This document shows positions 1 through 13,418 of a DNA stretch of 64,000 bases, in pieces. The notes under the pieces are model-generated. The model worked only from the letters and a program-made list of their open reading frames with translations. It searched no databases and was not told where the DNA came from. The stretch's first letter is position 1. Each line of letters begins with the position of its first letter. Made by a program: the position numbers and the translations under genes. This DNA comes from Holacanthus passer. Taxonomy: Eukaryota > Chordata > Actinopteri > Pomacanthidae. Where the stretch lies: contig JAFREQ010000009.1 in the NCBI GenBank assembly GCA_025331565.1, positions 4,205,501 to 4,269,500 on the forward strand. The letters are read 5' to 3'.

Positions 1-2937
1 TTAAACACCACTTCTACACGCAGCAGGAAGACAAGATTATGTCAACACCATGTAGAAAATGTTCAGGTAATCACAATTGCAAGCACTGATTCAAAAGCTG
101 GGTCATATCAGTTTGAATGCCAAACAGCAGGCTTTGTCATAAATTTAAGAGGTCTCGCACCAAGCACTTTAATTTGTGTTTTCAAAGCAACATGAGACAA
201 CTGAAAAAGCTCAGGTGAGGCCACATTACCTGTGCACAAATTGCAGGTAAATTTGTCAAACAGTGCTAAATATATCAAGAGAAACATATGCAAATTCTGC
301 TGATTGATTGGCAACCTGACACGGCACAGTGTTTTCAGTAGTCAGCTGCTCTCCAAGTCTCTTTTCATTCAGTCAACATTTTTTTTCTACCTCCTGTCTA
401 TGGAAGCCTTGATAGTTCCACCAGTAAGTGTTCCAGTAATTCCACAATAACACTAGAATTTTCCACATTTGTATGTTTTTTGAGTCAAAATTAAAATTTA
501 AATGCAAGGATCATCATTTCATTTCATTCATTTTCTATGATCATATTTAAATTGAAATGGAAAAGCTGTTTGACATTTAATTTTTAAAGTCTGTTTTTAA
601 AATATTTCAAGGTATGTAAAACTAACTTATGTGAGACCACAATTTTTCCTTATTCCATAAATGTTTGACAGAAACCCAGTCCTTCTTAAAACTCCTAGGA
701 CTATTAGCATTTCCAACCCACTTCAGTAAGCTTCTTGAAAGGCTTTTCGAAATTGTTTTTCAATCTCTGTTTACAGAAAAAGCAAACATTCTCTCCCTCC
801 TTCTCACGTCTTTCATTTGGTCTAAGTGTTCCTTTGCATGTGGATTAAAAACATTTTTGTTTGCTAATGTGGGTGCTGTCTTGTTTTCACAAGACTCAAA
901 TAAATTGTATCTGTTTTGAGAATTAACCTTAGAGGAAGTTTGGTATTTTTCACTTTGCAGAGAAGCAATAGAGGTTGGCAAAAAGGTAAACACCACTGTA
1001 TTCCTTTAACCATACACCCATAGCAAGAGAGAGCATGAGAGGGAGGGAGAGATTCACATAGAATGTTCAGCCTTGTCAGCCCACGGCTCCTCATTGAGCC
1101 CACCTAATGACCCTCACATGTCTCCCTCTCCTACTCTGACATAGAACCACAGAGCCCTTAGCCTTGATTGTATAAGATTCATCTGCCATTACAGTTGTGA
1201 TCATGAGATGCCTTCTTTCTTTTTTCTCAGAAGACTTGCAAAGCGTGTGGCAGAATTGAGTACACATTGTGGTGGAGCACCTATGCTAACAAAGCAATAT
1301 CATGAACCAAAGCAGTGGAATTAAACAGTCTCAGTTGTTGTTTTTTGTCTTTCGACCATATCAAACTATTGTCCTCAAAAGATGGTGTTGCCCAGTTATG
1401 ATTAAAAAATGTTGGTAGAATGTTGGTAGAACTTTCTAAGGTCTGACAAAATAACCCTGATGATATCATTGATGTTGCATTATGGAAAGTGTAAGGTCCA
1501 GGGTTTTGAACCAAGGATGTTTCATTTCCTATATTAAAATTCATTTTTCCAATCCAGTTAGAGATGCCTTGCAGTTGAATGCAGTAAGAAACTATTGTCT
1601 CGATGTGATATTTTTTATATAAACATTAATATAATTGAATGACCGAATGAAATGCATGCGTGTGTGTGCAGACACTGGTAATATTCATGATGCTTTATGG
1701 ATCTATATGCTCCTTAAGGGCACTAAAATAATCAGATGCATCCCAATCATTGGAACCCACATTATCTGGATAGTCTCCTCACTTACTACACCAGCCTTGT
1801 ATATCTTTTTACCGTACTTATTCAGTGGCCCTCAGCTTCTTTTGTGCTGCTCATTTTACTGTGATCTCATGGCCCTCAACATTCAGCACCTCATCATTTC
1901 ACTCACAGGTCTAACCACTTTACCTTGCTCTGCTAAAAGTAGTTTCTTTTTCAGCAAGATAAACCCAGCTTGTATAAGATCAGGCTCCAAAATTAACCTT
2001 TTGGTCTATCTGCGAGTGGCTGGAAAACCGGAAAAATATACCGGCCAAAAATATTTTCAAACTGGCCATGAAACTGCGTGAGACATGCACAAATGAAAAT
2101 TTTAGATGCTGTTGCAAGAAGACTAAACTTAAATGTTAATTCATGTTGTTGATGTTAATTACATCATCATCATGATCATCATCAACACACACACTTGTCA
2201 TATACAATGAGGTCCGACCACAAACGTGCAGATCTTATTTGTCAAGTACCTGCTGCAAGCACTACAGCTCATTGTATTGGTGTTGCTCTCATAAAAAGGC
2301 CAATCTCTCCACACACACTTATCTGTGAATCACCACTTCTCTTTAAATTTTCTTTTGACCTTCGTTCCACCATGTTCTCAATTTTTCTTTTTAGGTTGAT
2401 CTACTCAATGCAAAGTGCCACCACATACTTGTAGAGTCTCGTTGCTGTTACTGTGAAATTCTCCTCTGTGGTACCCAGCTTAATTTCCAGTAGCACTGGT
2501 ACTGGTTATCGAGCAGGGTAGCCAGTTGTATGCAGAGTCGATGCAAACCAAAATGTCGTCAGTCAACTTGTGTTGTAGTGATGAGAGCGTCGAACTCTGT
2601 ATGCAAAGTGTGTAAGCCTTCTGCAGGTCTGTCAGGTCAGTCAGTTTTTGACTGTATGAAGGGACTGACTGTTTCTGGTCTGATTTAAAGTTGCTGTCAA
2701 CTTTTTGTTGTATGCCATCACTGTAACTCCTGTGACCATGAATACAAATAGGCATAATTATACAACACTCTGTCACCCATTATTCATCTGTAGGTCAGAA
2801 TGTAGCATGTACACATGCACACACACAAATAAACTTGGCCCTGTTCCTGAGATGAACTCAGATTCTTACGGTGTTCCTTCATTTAATTGTACAATCATTC
2901 TGCCACATTGATCACACCTTACTTGAACCATAGTATC

Positions 2938-2982
2938 TGTGTGTGTGTGTGTGCGTGTGCGTGCGTGCGTGTGCGTGCGTGT
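2938..2982. repeat. (GT)n/(GCGT)n microsatellite
   Basis: Alternating GT dinucleotides pass into GCGT units over about 45 bases. It is a simple sequence repeat with no coding context. Confidence 0.95.
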
Positions 2983-3870
2983 TAATCAGTGCTATAATCT
3001 ATGCCTTCATGCATACAGAAATTATGTGTGCAGTCGTGATGAGATGGCAATTGACTTATCATCTCAGCAAAGCATTTTACCATCTGTACCCATTTGACTC
3101 ATTAGTCTGTTATTGAATTATGGACATCATCAATGGACTAAGTGTCCACCTGAACTGAACCAAGATGGAACTGGATAATGAGAGCACATCACAGACTTCC
3201 CGGTTTACTTTTCTAGACCTGAAATGATTCGTTTAATAACGGCTTAGTCAACCAAGATAAAATCAATTGAAAATCAAGCGAAAGTGACAGAAAATCACTG
3301 GTCCCTGTGGTTGAAAAGTGAATATTTTTGAATTCTATGATTGTAAAGTGAATATCAAGATATTTGAGGATGTTACAAGGAGCTGTGCAAACCTGTGATA
3401 GGCATTTATTGCAATTTGATTAACAACAGATCGACCAAGTAAATTATCAGTAGATCAATTAGTAATTAATAAATCAAGTAATTTATAAAATAAATTGCAT
3501 CCTTGTAATTTCTTTTTAATAAATTAGTAATATTTACGAGCTACGAGGGAATTTTACTTTGTGCGAGAGCTGAATGATTGATGGACTGAAAATTAATCGG
3601 AAAAAGCATTACAGTCAATTCATCATGATAGTCATTTCTTCAACAAAAATTCCGGAATTTATCCAGCTTTGTTAAATTTTATGAATTTACACTCGCAGAC
3701 TATTTAACTTGCTCTTTTACAGGAACTCCTTGAACAGTTTAGAAGAAAAAGAGAAACAAAATAACAGTCAGTAAGTAAAAAGGACAAACTGACATAGTAC
3801 AGACTGGTTTCTTAGTCTTCTGTGATAGAAAACTTAATAATGTCCCGTTGGCCACACAACACAACACATC

Positions 3871-3983
3871 TCAAGATGTTTTGGAAAACTGATGGATATT
3901 TTTCACAGTTTTGGGACATTTTATTGACCAAATGGTTAATTGAGAAGATTAATTGATAATTGAAATAATAGTTAGTTGCTGCA
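3871..3983 (+). repeat. Interspersed repeat ending in TTAGTTGC (copy 1)
   Basis: The stretch reads like a degraded copy of a common teleost repeat whose end is GTTAGTTGCAGCCC. It includes a TTTTCACAGTTTTGGGACATTTTATTGACCAAA-like body, of which only the pattern is recalled here. Two further copies lie at 53177-53416 and 57531-57660. Recognition is from memory of the family. Confidence 0.5.
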
Positions 3984-4264
3984 CTTCTTTCTGTCCTTCA
4001 TCAAGCTGTAGCTGTAGCGCAATATATAGCCGTTCTCAACAACTCAACACAGCAATTTATTCACAACTGTGCTAAGTTTTGAAAAAGCTCTGAGGAGTGT
4101 GCTGTTTGTCTCTATTTTAATCCCACCATGCTGCTTATCCCTCTGTAATGGAAGACATCAGTCTTCCAGGAAAACTGCAAGAAAATGACTCCATTCTGTG
4201 GGAGAAGTTAAAGATGTTATTTGAGTGCATCCACTCATGATAAATCTGTCCCGCAAACTTCTTC

Positions 4265-4510
4265 AGTCTCATTATGCCTCCATGCTGTTTGTCTGTCCCA
4301 TCTTTGGAACGCAATAGCTCAGGAATACCTCTAGGGAATTTTTAAAAATTTGGCACAGATGTCCACTTGGACACTTGGACTGTTTAAAATTTGGTGGTAA
4401 AAAGTCATTGTGACCTCACAAAACAGGCTTTTTGGCCGTAACTCAAGAATTAATACACCATAATGTCCTGTAAAAACACTTTTCTGGCCATTATTTAATG
4501 CCAGAACTCA
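4265..4510. repeat. Interspersed repeat, teleost type
   Basis: The segment contains TTTGGCACAGATGTCCACTT, a stretch reading GTCATTGTGACCTCACAAAA, and GGCCGTAACTCAAGAATT. I associate this combination with a widespread fish repeat. No coding capacity is visible. The boundaries are approximate. Confidence 0.5.
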
Positions 4511-4639
4511 GGAACAGAAGGAGACATTCATTCCCACCATGAAACCTTACTGATTGTAAGGATCTTCTGTGCAGCGGGGTTGAAAGTGTCTGTGAAGCTT
4601 CCATGTTTTCAAATCTGTAGCTTCTTTGCAGCAACATTC

Positions 4640-4760
4640 ATATTTGCAGCATTGCAGTCCACCGCCAACTCATTGGTTTTGCTGAAATTGAGCTTCATGT
4701 GATTGTTGATGCACCATGTGATGAAGCTCTCTGTCAGTCCTCTGTACTCCTCTGTAAAAG
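4640..4760 (-). mobile_element. LINE reverse-transcriptase remnant
   Basis: A minus-strand frame reads EEYRGLTESFITWCINNHMK and continues LNFSKTNELAVDC. This matches the pattern of L2/Rex-type non-LTR retrotransposon polymerases, in which a region of the form YR..v..F..WC..N.L.LN..KT.E...D follows the YADD box. Only about 40 residues remain, with no catalytic box. It is a dead fragment. The family is assigned from memory and the exact clade is uncertain. Confidence 0.6.
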
Positions 4761-5927
4761 TAGTCTCTAAGTGAAGACAGCATGTTTCTCCATGGAAAGT
4801 ATTCACTAGTCATACATGTCAATATAGTAATAACTTCCATTTCACCCAGAAATACACTTAATACCTTTTTAATTGAATTCCTTCAAAGTCTTCACCACAT
4901 ATGTGAATCTGGACAGACTTGGATCTAAACTGCTACTTGACTGGTTGGCTGAGGCAGACAACCATGAGGCAGTAATTCTAGTTCAGTCTGTGACTTCAAG
5001 AAGAGACACAGTCATTCAGTGTGCCTGCACTGACATAATTCAGCGAATTGTTTCTGTCAGTGTGTTATTTTCAGCTGAAGAGGATTTTTACTTACTGTAC
5101 ATTATAAAGGCATTCTCATGAATTTCAGGCTTGCCCCTCAGTCATGTTTTCAATGGGATCACTGTATTCTCTGCCTACAGGTCTGCCTTGTACAGCTTGT
5201 CTTTATTCACTGCAGGGAGAGGACAGCTCTGGGTCAAAGATGAAAGATTTGTTTGTTCAAAGTCTATATGAATTTAATATGACGATAAGAAGATGTTATG
5301 TGGCACTTGGTGTTGATCAAACAATCTTACATTGTTCATTATCAATGCAGCCTTTGGAGAAGTATGTTGTTTTGACGTTGCTCCAACATGCACACAGATA
5401 CATTAACATATGTTGACACAATTTATTCTCTGGTGTTGCATAAAAGCTGCCAACCCTTTCTGAATATTTTTGGCTCATGAATCAATTACCAAATAGGCCA
5501 GTTGCATAAGACATCAGGTTGCATCATGTTGTTTGTAGATTGCATTCTGGGTCTTTCTTAATATAGCTGCTCAGGTTTGTGTTCACATATTCGCACATAT
5601 TTGAATGCATCTGGGTTTCATGTGTCAAAATTGTTTATGTGGCCAACAGCTTCCATATTTGCCAAGCACAGCTCCAAGTATCTCACCTCTTGCCATTACC
5701 CCATACCAAGTTGGCTCAGGTGTTTTGTATCCCACAGTAGTTAATAAAACATCATGGCTGTCAGGGAGAGAAAACCTGTCTAAAGGTAGGAGAGAGGCAG
5801 AAATATGAAGGTGTGAGCAGGGAGAGATGATGGGTATCTGACGTGTGATTAGCACTTTCCTTTTTTGTGAATCCATTGTGAGGTAGAAACCTTTTTATCT
5901 CACAGTACCAGGCAGAAATGGCTCAGC

Positions 5928-6013
5928 GATCAGTGTAATTATCATCAGATCCTGTTAGTCAAAAACACAATGATCAGTGTAATTATCATCAGATCCCGTT
6001 AGTCGAAAACAAT
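5928..6013. repeat. Tandem duplication of a 44-bp unit
   Basis: Unit 1 (5928-5971) and unit 2 (5972-6013) both begin GATCAGTGTAATTATCATCA and continue with a GTTAGTC core. They differ by two substitutions and a 2-base deletion. The high identity implies a recent duplication. Confidence 0.9.
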
Positions 6014-6898
6014 CTGATCTCTCTTTTTTTCATGCTTGCCTCCCTCTCCCCTCCCTCCCGTTTTGCCTCAGTCATATCTTGTGTAGTTCTTGTGCACGCT
6101 TTAATGTTGTTTTTATGAAAGAACATCAAAAGTCACAGCAAGTCTCTGATTGTCTCTGTCTCTCACACTCTTTATCTTTTATTGTTGGGGTCACCCAAAG
6201 GGCAGAAAAATATCATATCCCACCACATCATATTCCACAATAAAGAGATATTTGAAAGACATATTTCAACCATGCCTGAAAACAAATGGTATTAATAAGT
6301 AAATAGGAACATGTTAAAATGATTATCAACTTTTTCACAGCAGATGATTTGACTTGTCATAGTAGGAAAATCAGAGCTAATACTGATAGCATTAAAGACG
6401 GCTTTGTTCCATTCAAATAGAATTCAGCCAAAGTTAATTTAATTGTTTATATGTCAAAATGTCCGCTGTTAAAAATGCCTGTTCTAATATTGTGATTCAG
6501 GTTTTTGCTCAGCCGTACTCAGATTAACTTGAATGCCAGTTTAATCACTTGGGACAATCAAGCTGTGGGAGGATATTGCTGTATTTATTAGTAACGAGTG
6601 GACTCTTTGACCCGCACTTGGATGATTTATTTTCTTATCGAGGCCACATGTGCTCTGACATTAAATGGGAAACTATTAAGGGCTCTGCACGCCCACACAG
6701 TAGTTTTCAGTTATTGTAGCTTATTAAACATCAGGTTGATGTTGGTGGCATAAAAATATATATATTTATAAATACGATCCATTGATTTAACCATCCAATA
6801 GCATCAGAAAGGCTAAATAACAACATCATGGGCTACCTGCTGCTTTTAGAATTGATTTCAAGAGATTATTGATTACTTACTTAGCCCTGAGAGGCCTC

Positions 6899-7090
6899 TC
6901 CCTATGTTATTCATCAGACCTGTTATTGCCCTATGTGCCTTCCCTCTCTGAGATCCCCACATGTGTCTGTCCTTGTTGTTTCAAGGTCCAGGCTGATACA
7001 CAAAAGTAATATAGCCATTGCAATCAGGGCTCCCAGACTTTGGAATTACCTGTCTGAGGAGATCGGGGCTGCAAACTCTCTCAAGCCCAC
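6899..7090 (+). mobile_element. LINE reverse-transcriptase C-terminal remnant
   Basis: The plus strand encodes a degraded tail with the pattern VVSRSRL....IAIRAPRLWNYLSEEIGAANSLK. This corresponds to the R....F...AP.LWN.LP..IR...S...FK motif at the C-terminus of many fish LINE polymerases. Frameshifts and stops precede it, and an A-run at 7093-7109 follows it, as is usual for a LINE 3' end. No intact polymerase is present. Confidence 0.65.
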
Positions 7091-10000
7091 TTTAAAAAAA
7101 AAAAAAAAAATCTTTTTTGTTGTTTAATTTATGTTTAATAAAAAAAAAAATAATAAAAAAATATTGCAAAGAGCTATATACAAAACATTCACCTAGCAGC
7201 TTCTCATTTTTTAGCTGGTTCAAACAGTTCAAACGGCAGCAACACGCCATAACATTTACTCTAAGTTTGGTGAGTAACTTGATAGCAGGCCATCTTGTCT
7301 TTTGTGGGTTTATGTGCTCCCTGCAATCCAATGTCTTGTTTACAAGGTTTGACAAAAATTGTGTACATGGTAAAAGAACCATCACATAACATCACTGTAC
7401 ATCCTTGAGTGCTTTTCTAGTCACATTCCCCCAGTTCAACTTTTATCCATATCATCTTTCATATCAATTTTATAGTTTTGAATCAGAACTTAATTAGTAA
7501 TTAATGATGGGAGGAAGTTTAGGAGGCTACAACTGTTATTTCAATGTGTCAAGCACAAATTTCAATAATCAATATTTAGGTAAATATATGTATTGGATTA
7601 CACTTGATTACAGGACTTGGATCAGGATCAGGGCCAAAAAACTTATTGAGGACATCCCATAGTAATAATGTGAAAGTTTATCACAGCACTTACACACTCT
7701 GCTACTGTTTGATTACCAGCTGATAGAGATTTAAATTCACACCTGCTGCCTAATTTGCTGCCTGCACCCCATTTAAGCAGGTCTTCTTCCTCTTAACTGC
7801 TATGTAACAAGCTGCATGCCAGTGCAACAATGACTGGTCACTGATAAAGGTGTAAATTTCCCATTGACACTTTAATGACACTCTGTTTAACAAAAGTAAT
7901 TACTGTCTTAGTGTCCAGAGGAGAGCTTAGATAAATAAATACCTGCACGTTTTACACCAGACTGCACCAGAATGAGTAAATGTTAAGTAAAACAAATATT
8001 GTCATGCAAATGTGCATGCTTTGTACACCTGTAAAACGACAGGTGCGCAGGGGATTAAGTGACAAGTGAAGGCAACAGAATTACCTCTGGCACATTGTTA
8101 TGTCTTAAGGTAAATTTACTGAATAGCTTCATTTTGGTACAACACAGTAAATGCCTTTGTCAGTCAATTTTGATTCTGTCACTGTACCAAAATGTAGTTA
8201 TTTTATAAACGTGTGGGAGCAGATTTTCATTAATAAAGAGGATTATGTGGTTCTTAAAGAAATTTCAGAAGGATTCTTGTATTAATGGTATTATACTGTA
8301 AGTCTCTCACAGACCTTGTAATGTGTTGAATTTCTAAATAGAAATAAATGAGTAAATGACCCATGAAAATGAAAAGGTCATGTAATCAGATAGTAGATTT
8401 ACAGTTTGATTGCTTAAGTGATTATATAAGGATTTTGTACAAGTACTACACCACAGACAAGTAAAAACGGTGTGAAGCTAAAGCGGGGAAGAGAGCAGAG
8501 AGTAATGGTAAAGAATTCCTTTTGTTCTGGGAAATCAATGATACTCTTTGGCTCCATGACGCACAGCTACTGATTCACAGATTGATTTTCTGTGTGTGTG
8601 TGCAGTGAGACAGTGACAGTTGATGCATCCAGGTGCATAGCTGTGCGTGTTCACCATATTAACAGCGTAGCCTGGTTTACTTCCAGACTGGAAGTAAAAG
8701 CCCATCATGTTGATGTCCCTGTGGTGTTATCTATCTTGCTGCTCAGCAGAGTACTCGCTCCCCGTTGGTTTGTTTAAGAAAGCTCAGAAGCATGTCAAAG
8801 ACGTGCTGTTAACGTTATCACCAAGTACACTATGTACCACTCATCTTTTCTCATTTATCACTTCCTAGGTAAACTTTTCTTGTCAGCAGGAGTAGAAATT
8901 CTCTAAGAACAGCAAACATTCGTCATAGTTATTGTAGTCACAGATTGCTATAGATGTTTTCACACCACATAATGTGACTGAGGATTATTGAGAGTTACCT
9001 TTAGTGATATAGAGGATTTCTGATAAAGGCAAATAGTCCCTGTTAAGAATTAAACCCTTTTCGTTCCTGGTTAGTTATTACATAAAATCTCATAACTGGT
9101 CACTTCCATGGTCATTTGGCTCATATTGATGTTAATCATTTTATTGCAACACTTTTCTTTGTCTTCTTTTCCCCAGTTAGTCTGTATTGTAATAATGATT
9201 TTTGCTGCAGATGCAGACGTCTTAACACATTTTTATTTGTCCCTGACTTGATTGACTGATTTATAATCATGCTGTTTTCATGTGTTTTCTAACACTGAAG
9301 GAGATGGAGTTGAGTATAATCTAATTTATATCATACACCCTCATTCCTGTCAGATACAGAAACTCAGACCTGTCCATTTGTTTTTAAATGGCTGTTAACT
9401 GAGCTGTGCTCTTGTCATCAGTTTATAGAAAAGTCCTTAATTAGCGTACATTTCTCCCATGTGGCGTTTTCATGAAAATGTTATCTATATAATATTATCA
9501 TCTTATCACCTTAACCTTAACCTGGATTGTCCAAAATGTCCAAATATGGATTCCTGCTCTTTCCTGGGTGTTGCCTTTGATGTTTGAATGGCAGGTCATT
9601 AGGCTAATTAACTAGTTGAGAAAGAGCGACTTGCTGACTTTTGTGAAGTGTTCAACATTACAAAGACTGTTACAAGAGAGAGACTTGTAGAGTTGGTTGA
9701 TTCTTCACTATACAAATTCCTTGGAATATGTTCCTTATTCCACGGAGAAAAGGAGCTGATTTGTATGCAGCGTGAATTTCAGCCAGGACTGCATACAAAA
9801 CAAACTGAATTGGTAAACAAGTTATTAGTGCAGGAGATGTCGCAGCGGCTCCTTTGTGGGAATTTGGTGGGGTTCAGCAGCAGGTTGGTTTTTCAAAAAT
9901 AATTGTAGATTGGCAGTGATGCTATTTTTTTTTTTTATTACTTTAACTCATTGTTAAAGCTGTTGCTCAATAACATATAGCTAGCATGTCCTTAGTGTCT

Positions 10001-12739
10001 CTTTATCAAATACATACACAGCATGAAGTGCAGACCTTGGTTTGCTGTTTGTGTGGCTGTTTAATTGAATTTGGTGGATGTGATGTATAAGATTGTCTTA
10101 TATGACCACTATTATACTCTGCATTGTCATCATTCAGCACAAACAAAGTCTCCATTTAGCATTGTTAACAGGTTAACAATGGCAGTGCTGCACTTCAGTA
10201 TTTTCAGTTCAGGTTGTTTAGAGCTCATCTGGTGGAAATAGTGAATGTATGTGTATGATCAGGGCTTTCTACAAGGATATGGAGTAGCCAGCCATCATAT
10301 ACACTATATTATTGCATATTTTAATGAGTTTGCCTACCAGATTGTAAACATGAAGTGAATTATTGTGAAGGAGAATCAGCCTCATGTGGATTTTATCCCA
10401 CACAGTCAAAGTGTAAATAAGTATTAATATTTTAAACCATCCCTGAATGATCAGAACCTTTGTCATTAAGAATTAATAGACTTTTGTTTTGTTTTTTTTT
10501 ACTTATTTATTGGCACCTTCACTGTAGGGTTTATCAAGATGTGCCACAGTTATGATTAATGTATTAGAAACATGAATGCATTCTTATTCAATCAAAAATG
10601 AATGTTATTTTCAGGGTGAACATGTATGTTTTTAGTCCCATGTCTTGTGTACTCGGCAGGACACAACCTTTCGCTTGAGTGCACACTTACATATGGAACA
10701 TATGGGGGCAGGACTGATACAGACAGACAGGCACATTTCCCATCATCATGCTTGCATTGTTTTGAAGTGGAGGTTAGTGGTTGTAAAATGTGCACACAAA
10801 GTGAGTCAAAACTTGTTAATCAAAACTGTTTTATTAGAATCAAAAATAAATAAAGTAGTCGGCTGGACTTAAGTGAGTCGTCGTCTGTTTTGCTAGCAGC
10901 CCGCTCTCATAGAAAGCTCTGTGTGATTCCTCTGTTTCCTTCCTATTGTGCACCATGTTTACTGTACATATTGCCATAGTAACTTTAGCCATGTGGCTTT
11001 TGTTGTTGTGTGCAAGCTTGGGGTCTTTCCAAGGTTTTCATGTTCCTTGCACTTAATAGAAATCCACCCACCATCTGGCATTTGGAGACTTAAGTGAGAA
11101 AAGTCAGAATTATCTTGTCTATCTTCTTATTTCTCCATGTCTGTCTCCTTTTCAAACAGACATACAGAAGTGTATTTAAAGCCCCCATTAATCACTGAGC
11201 AGTTTTGGGAATAGACCTGAATGCACCCACCAGCTCTCACTTCCATTGCTGCTCTGAAATTATCTTCAGTCTAATCTGACCTGGCAGCTCGTAATGGCTT
11301 CTGATTTTTAATCCTTTCTCGTCACAGGCCCACTTAGGTCTCGACTATCACATTAGCAAACTACAGCATATTAATTAAAGACTATAATTGATCAATTAAC
11401 TTCTTCAGAGAGGATGAGCTAAGCAAGCTTAAGTGCGAGGAGGAACGTGTGACTCACATTTGAATGCCTGCGATGTTGCTATGTATCAGTGTGTGAATTC
11501 ATGTGTTGTATATTGACAGTTCAGGCTGCCTAAGAAAAATGAAGTCGTTTGTGGTGTTATACAGGTCTGACCTTGGCATACTGCTGTCTCTAGATGTTTC
11601 CATGTGGGCTTTTACTCCCTCTGGTGTGGCTTATATAACCTTATTATAGCCTGTGCTGTGTAATTTACAGTTTTACACCCTTTACTGCCTGTTTTACTGC
11701 CTTGTCTCCTCCATCACCCTCTGCACCTGTGAAGCACCACCAAGCCCTGGGAACCTCTTATCAATGCCTTTGTTCCCACCAGAGTTGGTAATGAATGTGG
11801 GAACTTGAGCTGGTTGAAGTGGAGGATCAGTCCATAGGGAAGCTTATGTTTTAATTAGCAAAATTAATGGGACGGAGTGGGATCAACACAGTGGGAGACA
11901 GAGATGGACAGGAAAAGTCTCCCACCGAACCAAATCACCCTCTTGAATATGATGGGTGTAACCGCAGAAAGATTTTTTTTGAAGACGCTTTGTGCCACAG
12001 GATGACAGCAGACCACATCTTCATCCTTTTGTAGTAGAAACAAAGCCTCTCAGGATGGTAGCTTTAGTACCGGCGTAGCTCTCTCTTAGGAGAGTGTGCA
12101 CTGGCTCTTGATCTGTATTCAGTCTACCATAGTCTCAGATGATTACTCATTTGGGCTCAGACACAGCCAGCGTTATCAATTAGGTAACCTATTTAAGCTA
12201 AATCGTATTACATTGTGACCTATGTTGCCAACTCTCATTACTGGATTTCCACATGGGCAAGGGACCAGCATCAGTTACATAAGAGCTGTTTTTCAGCTGA
12301 TGGCTATGTACCTTGCTTTTAATGATGTATAACCCACTGTTGAGTGTCTGCCCTGCTGCACCTGTGCGTTGCTGAGCAAAGACAGCCTCAAGTTCCTCTC
12401 AATCTCTAACCTCTTAATAGCAGTTCTGTCCTTGTTTTATTCCTGCCTGCATACACAAGTGAGCACAAAACTTTTTGAACTAAAGTTTGCCCCAAGCCCA
12501 ATAAGAGGAAACAGTGGGAAACCAACACAAAGAAACCGACAGCAAGAAGCCACTTTTCCTTAACTGGAAAGAAATGAAGGGAAAGTTAAGAATTTCATAG
12601 AATTGGAGATGGTGGAGGGGAAGAAGTTCTGGTTAGATGGGTGAAATTGTAGCTATGGGCATTGGGTGATGGATTGTTGAGTGCTGCAGACACTGCCAAG
12701 GACCAGAGGACAAAATGAATTTTGTGTCACACTAAGATT

Positions 12740-12758
12740 GTCTGTGTGTGTGTGTGTG
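12740..12758. repeat. (TG)n microsatellite
   Basis: Short run of TG dinucleotides about 200 bp upstream of the predicted 5' exon of gpat2. Confidence 0.85.
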
Positions 12759-12949
12759 AGTGCATGTGTGTTTATTTTCTTAAACTGGAGAGATGAGGCC
12801 TTTTTTAACACATTGCCATCTAAATTACTGCTCACTTAAATTCACTTGTGCTTACAAATCATCCCTATTACCAGACACAATATGTAAATGAACTGTTTCA
12901 ACATGACACCATATTATATACTCTTTTCCCCCCAATCTGTCTTTGGTAG

Positions 12950-12981
12950 GTCTCTGGATAGAAGTCTGCAGGGGACTCATC
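12950..12981 (+). other. gpat2: Predicted 5'UTR part of the first coding exon of gpat2
   Basis: A pyrimidine-rich tract ending CTTTGGTAG at 12949 resembles a splice acceptor. The 32 bases after it lead to the ATG at 12982 without another in-frame start. This implies at least one non-coding exon further upstream, which I could not locate. Confidence 0.45.
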
Positions 12982-13380
12982 ATGGTGCAGGAGAAGAATG
13001 ACGGGATAAATAAAGACATGGTCCTTCCACCACTTCAGCAGAACAGACCTGCTGTAAGTACACTGCCTGCATGACTCTCTCCCACTGTCATCGCCCACTT
13101 ACTCCATGTGCACTAATCTCAAACTCTTTGTTCTTCACAATCGCTAGAGAACATGGACGACCCCATGTGCCTCGCTCTGTTTGACGTTTACAAAATCGCA
13201 AGATGGGATATATTAGTGAGTCATACTCATGCATCAGTAAATGAAGAAGGAATACTTGCTATTTTGGGAAATAAGCCATTTGCTTATTCACTAACAGAAA
13301 TGTAAAAACAACATTTTGTGATTTTATGGGAAGTTTACAGAATGTTAACAAACTGTTATTTGTCTAGAAATATTAACAAT

Positions 13381-13418
<38 letters not shown>

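Larger units (their letters stand above)
1..12949. other. Gene-free upstream region of gpat2
   Basis: No exon chain, RNA gene or long conserved reading frame could be supported here. The open frames are short, lack splice context and resemble no family I recognise. The stretch is AT-rich and contains microsatellites, a 44-bp tandem duplication, two LINE reverse-transcriptase remnants and other interspersed repeats, listed separately. It may hold gpat2 regulatory DNA or an upstream non-coding exon, but nothing in the sequence proves this. Confidence 0.6.

Noticed and set aside
1635..2081. Open frame of 148 codons on the plus strand
   Set aside because: No recognisable motif, no splice context, hydrophobic low-complexity composition from AT-rich DNA. 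Treated as chance.
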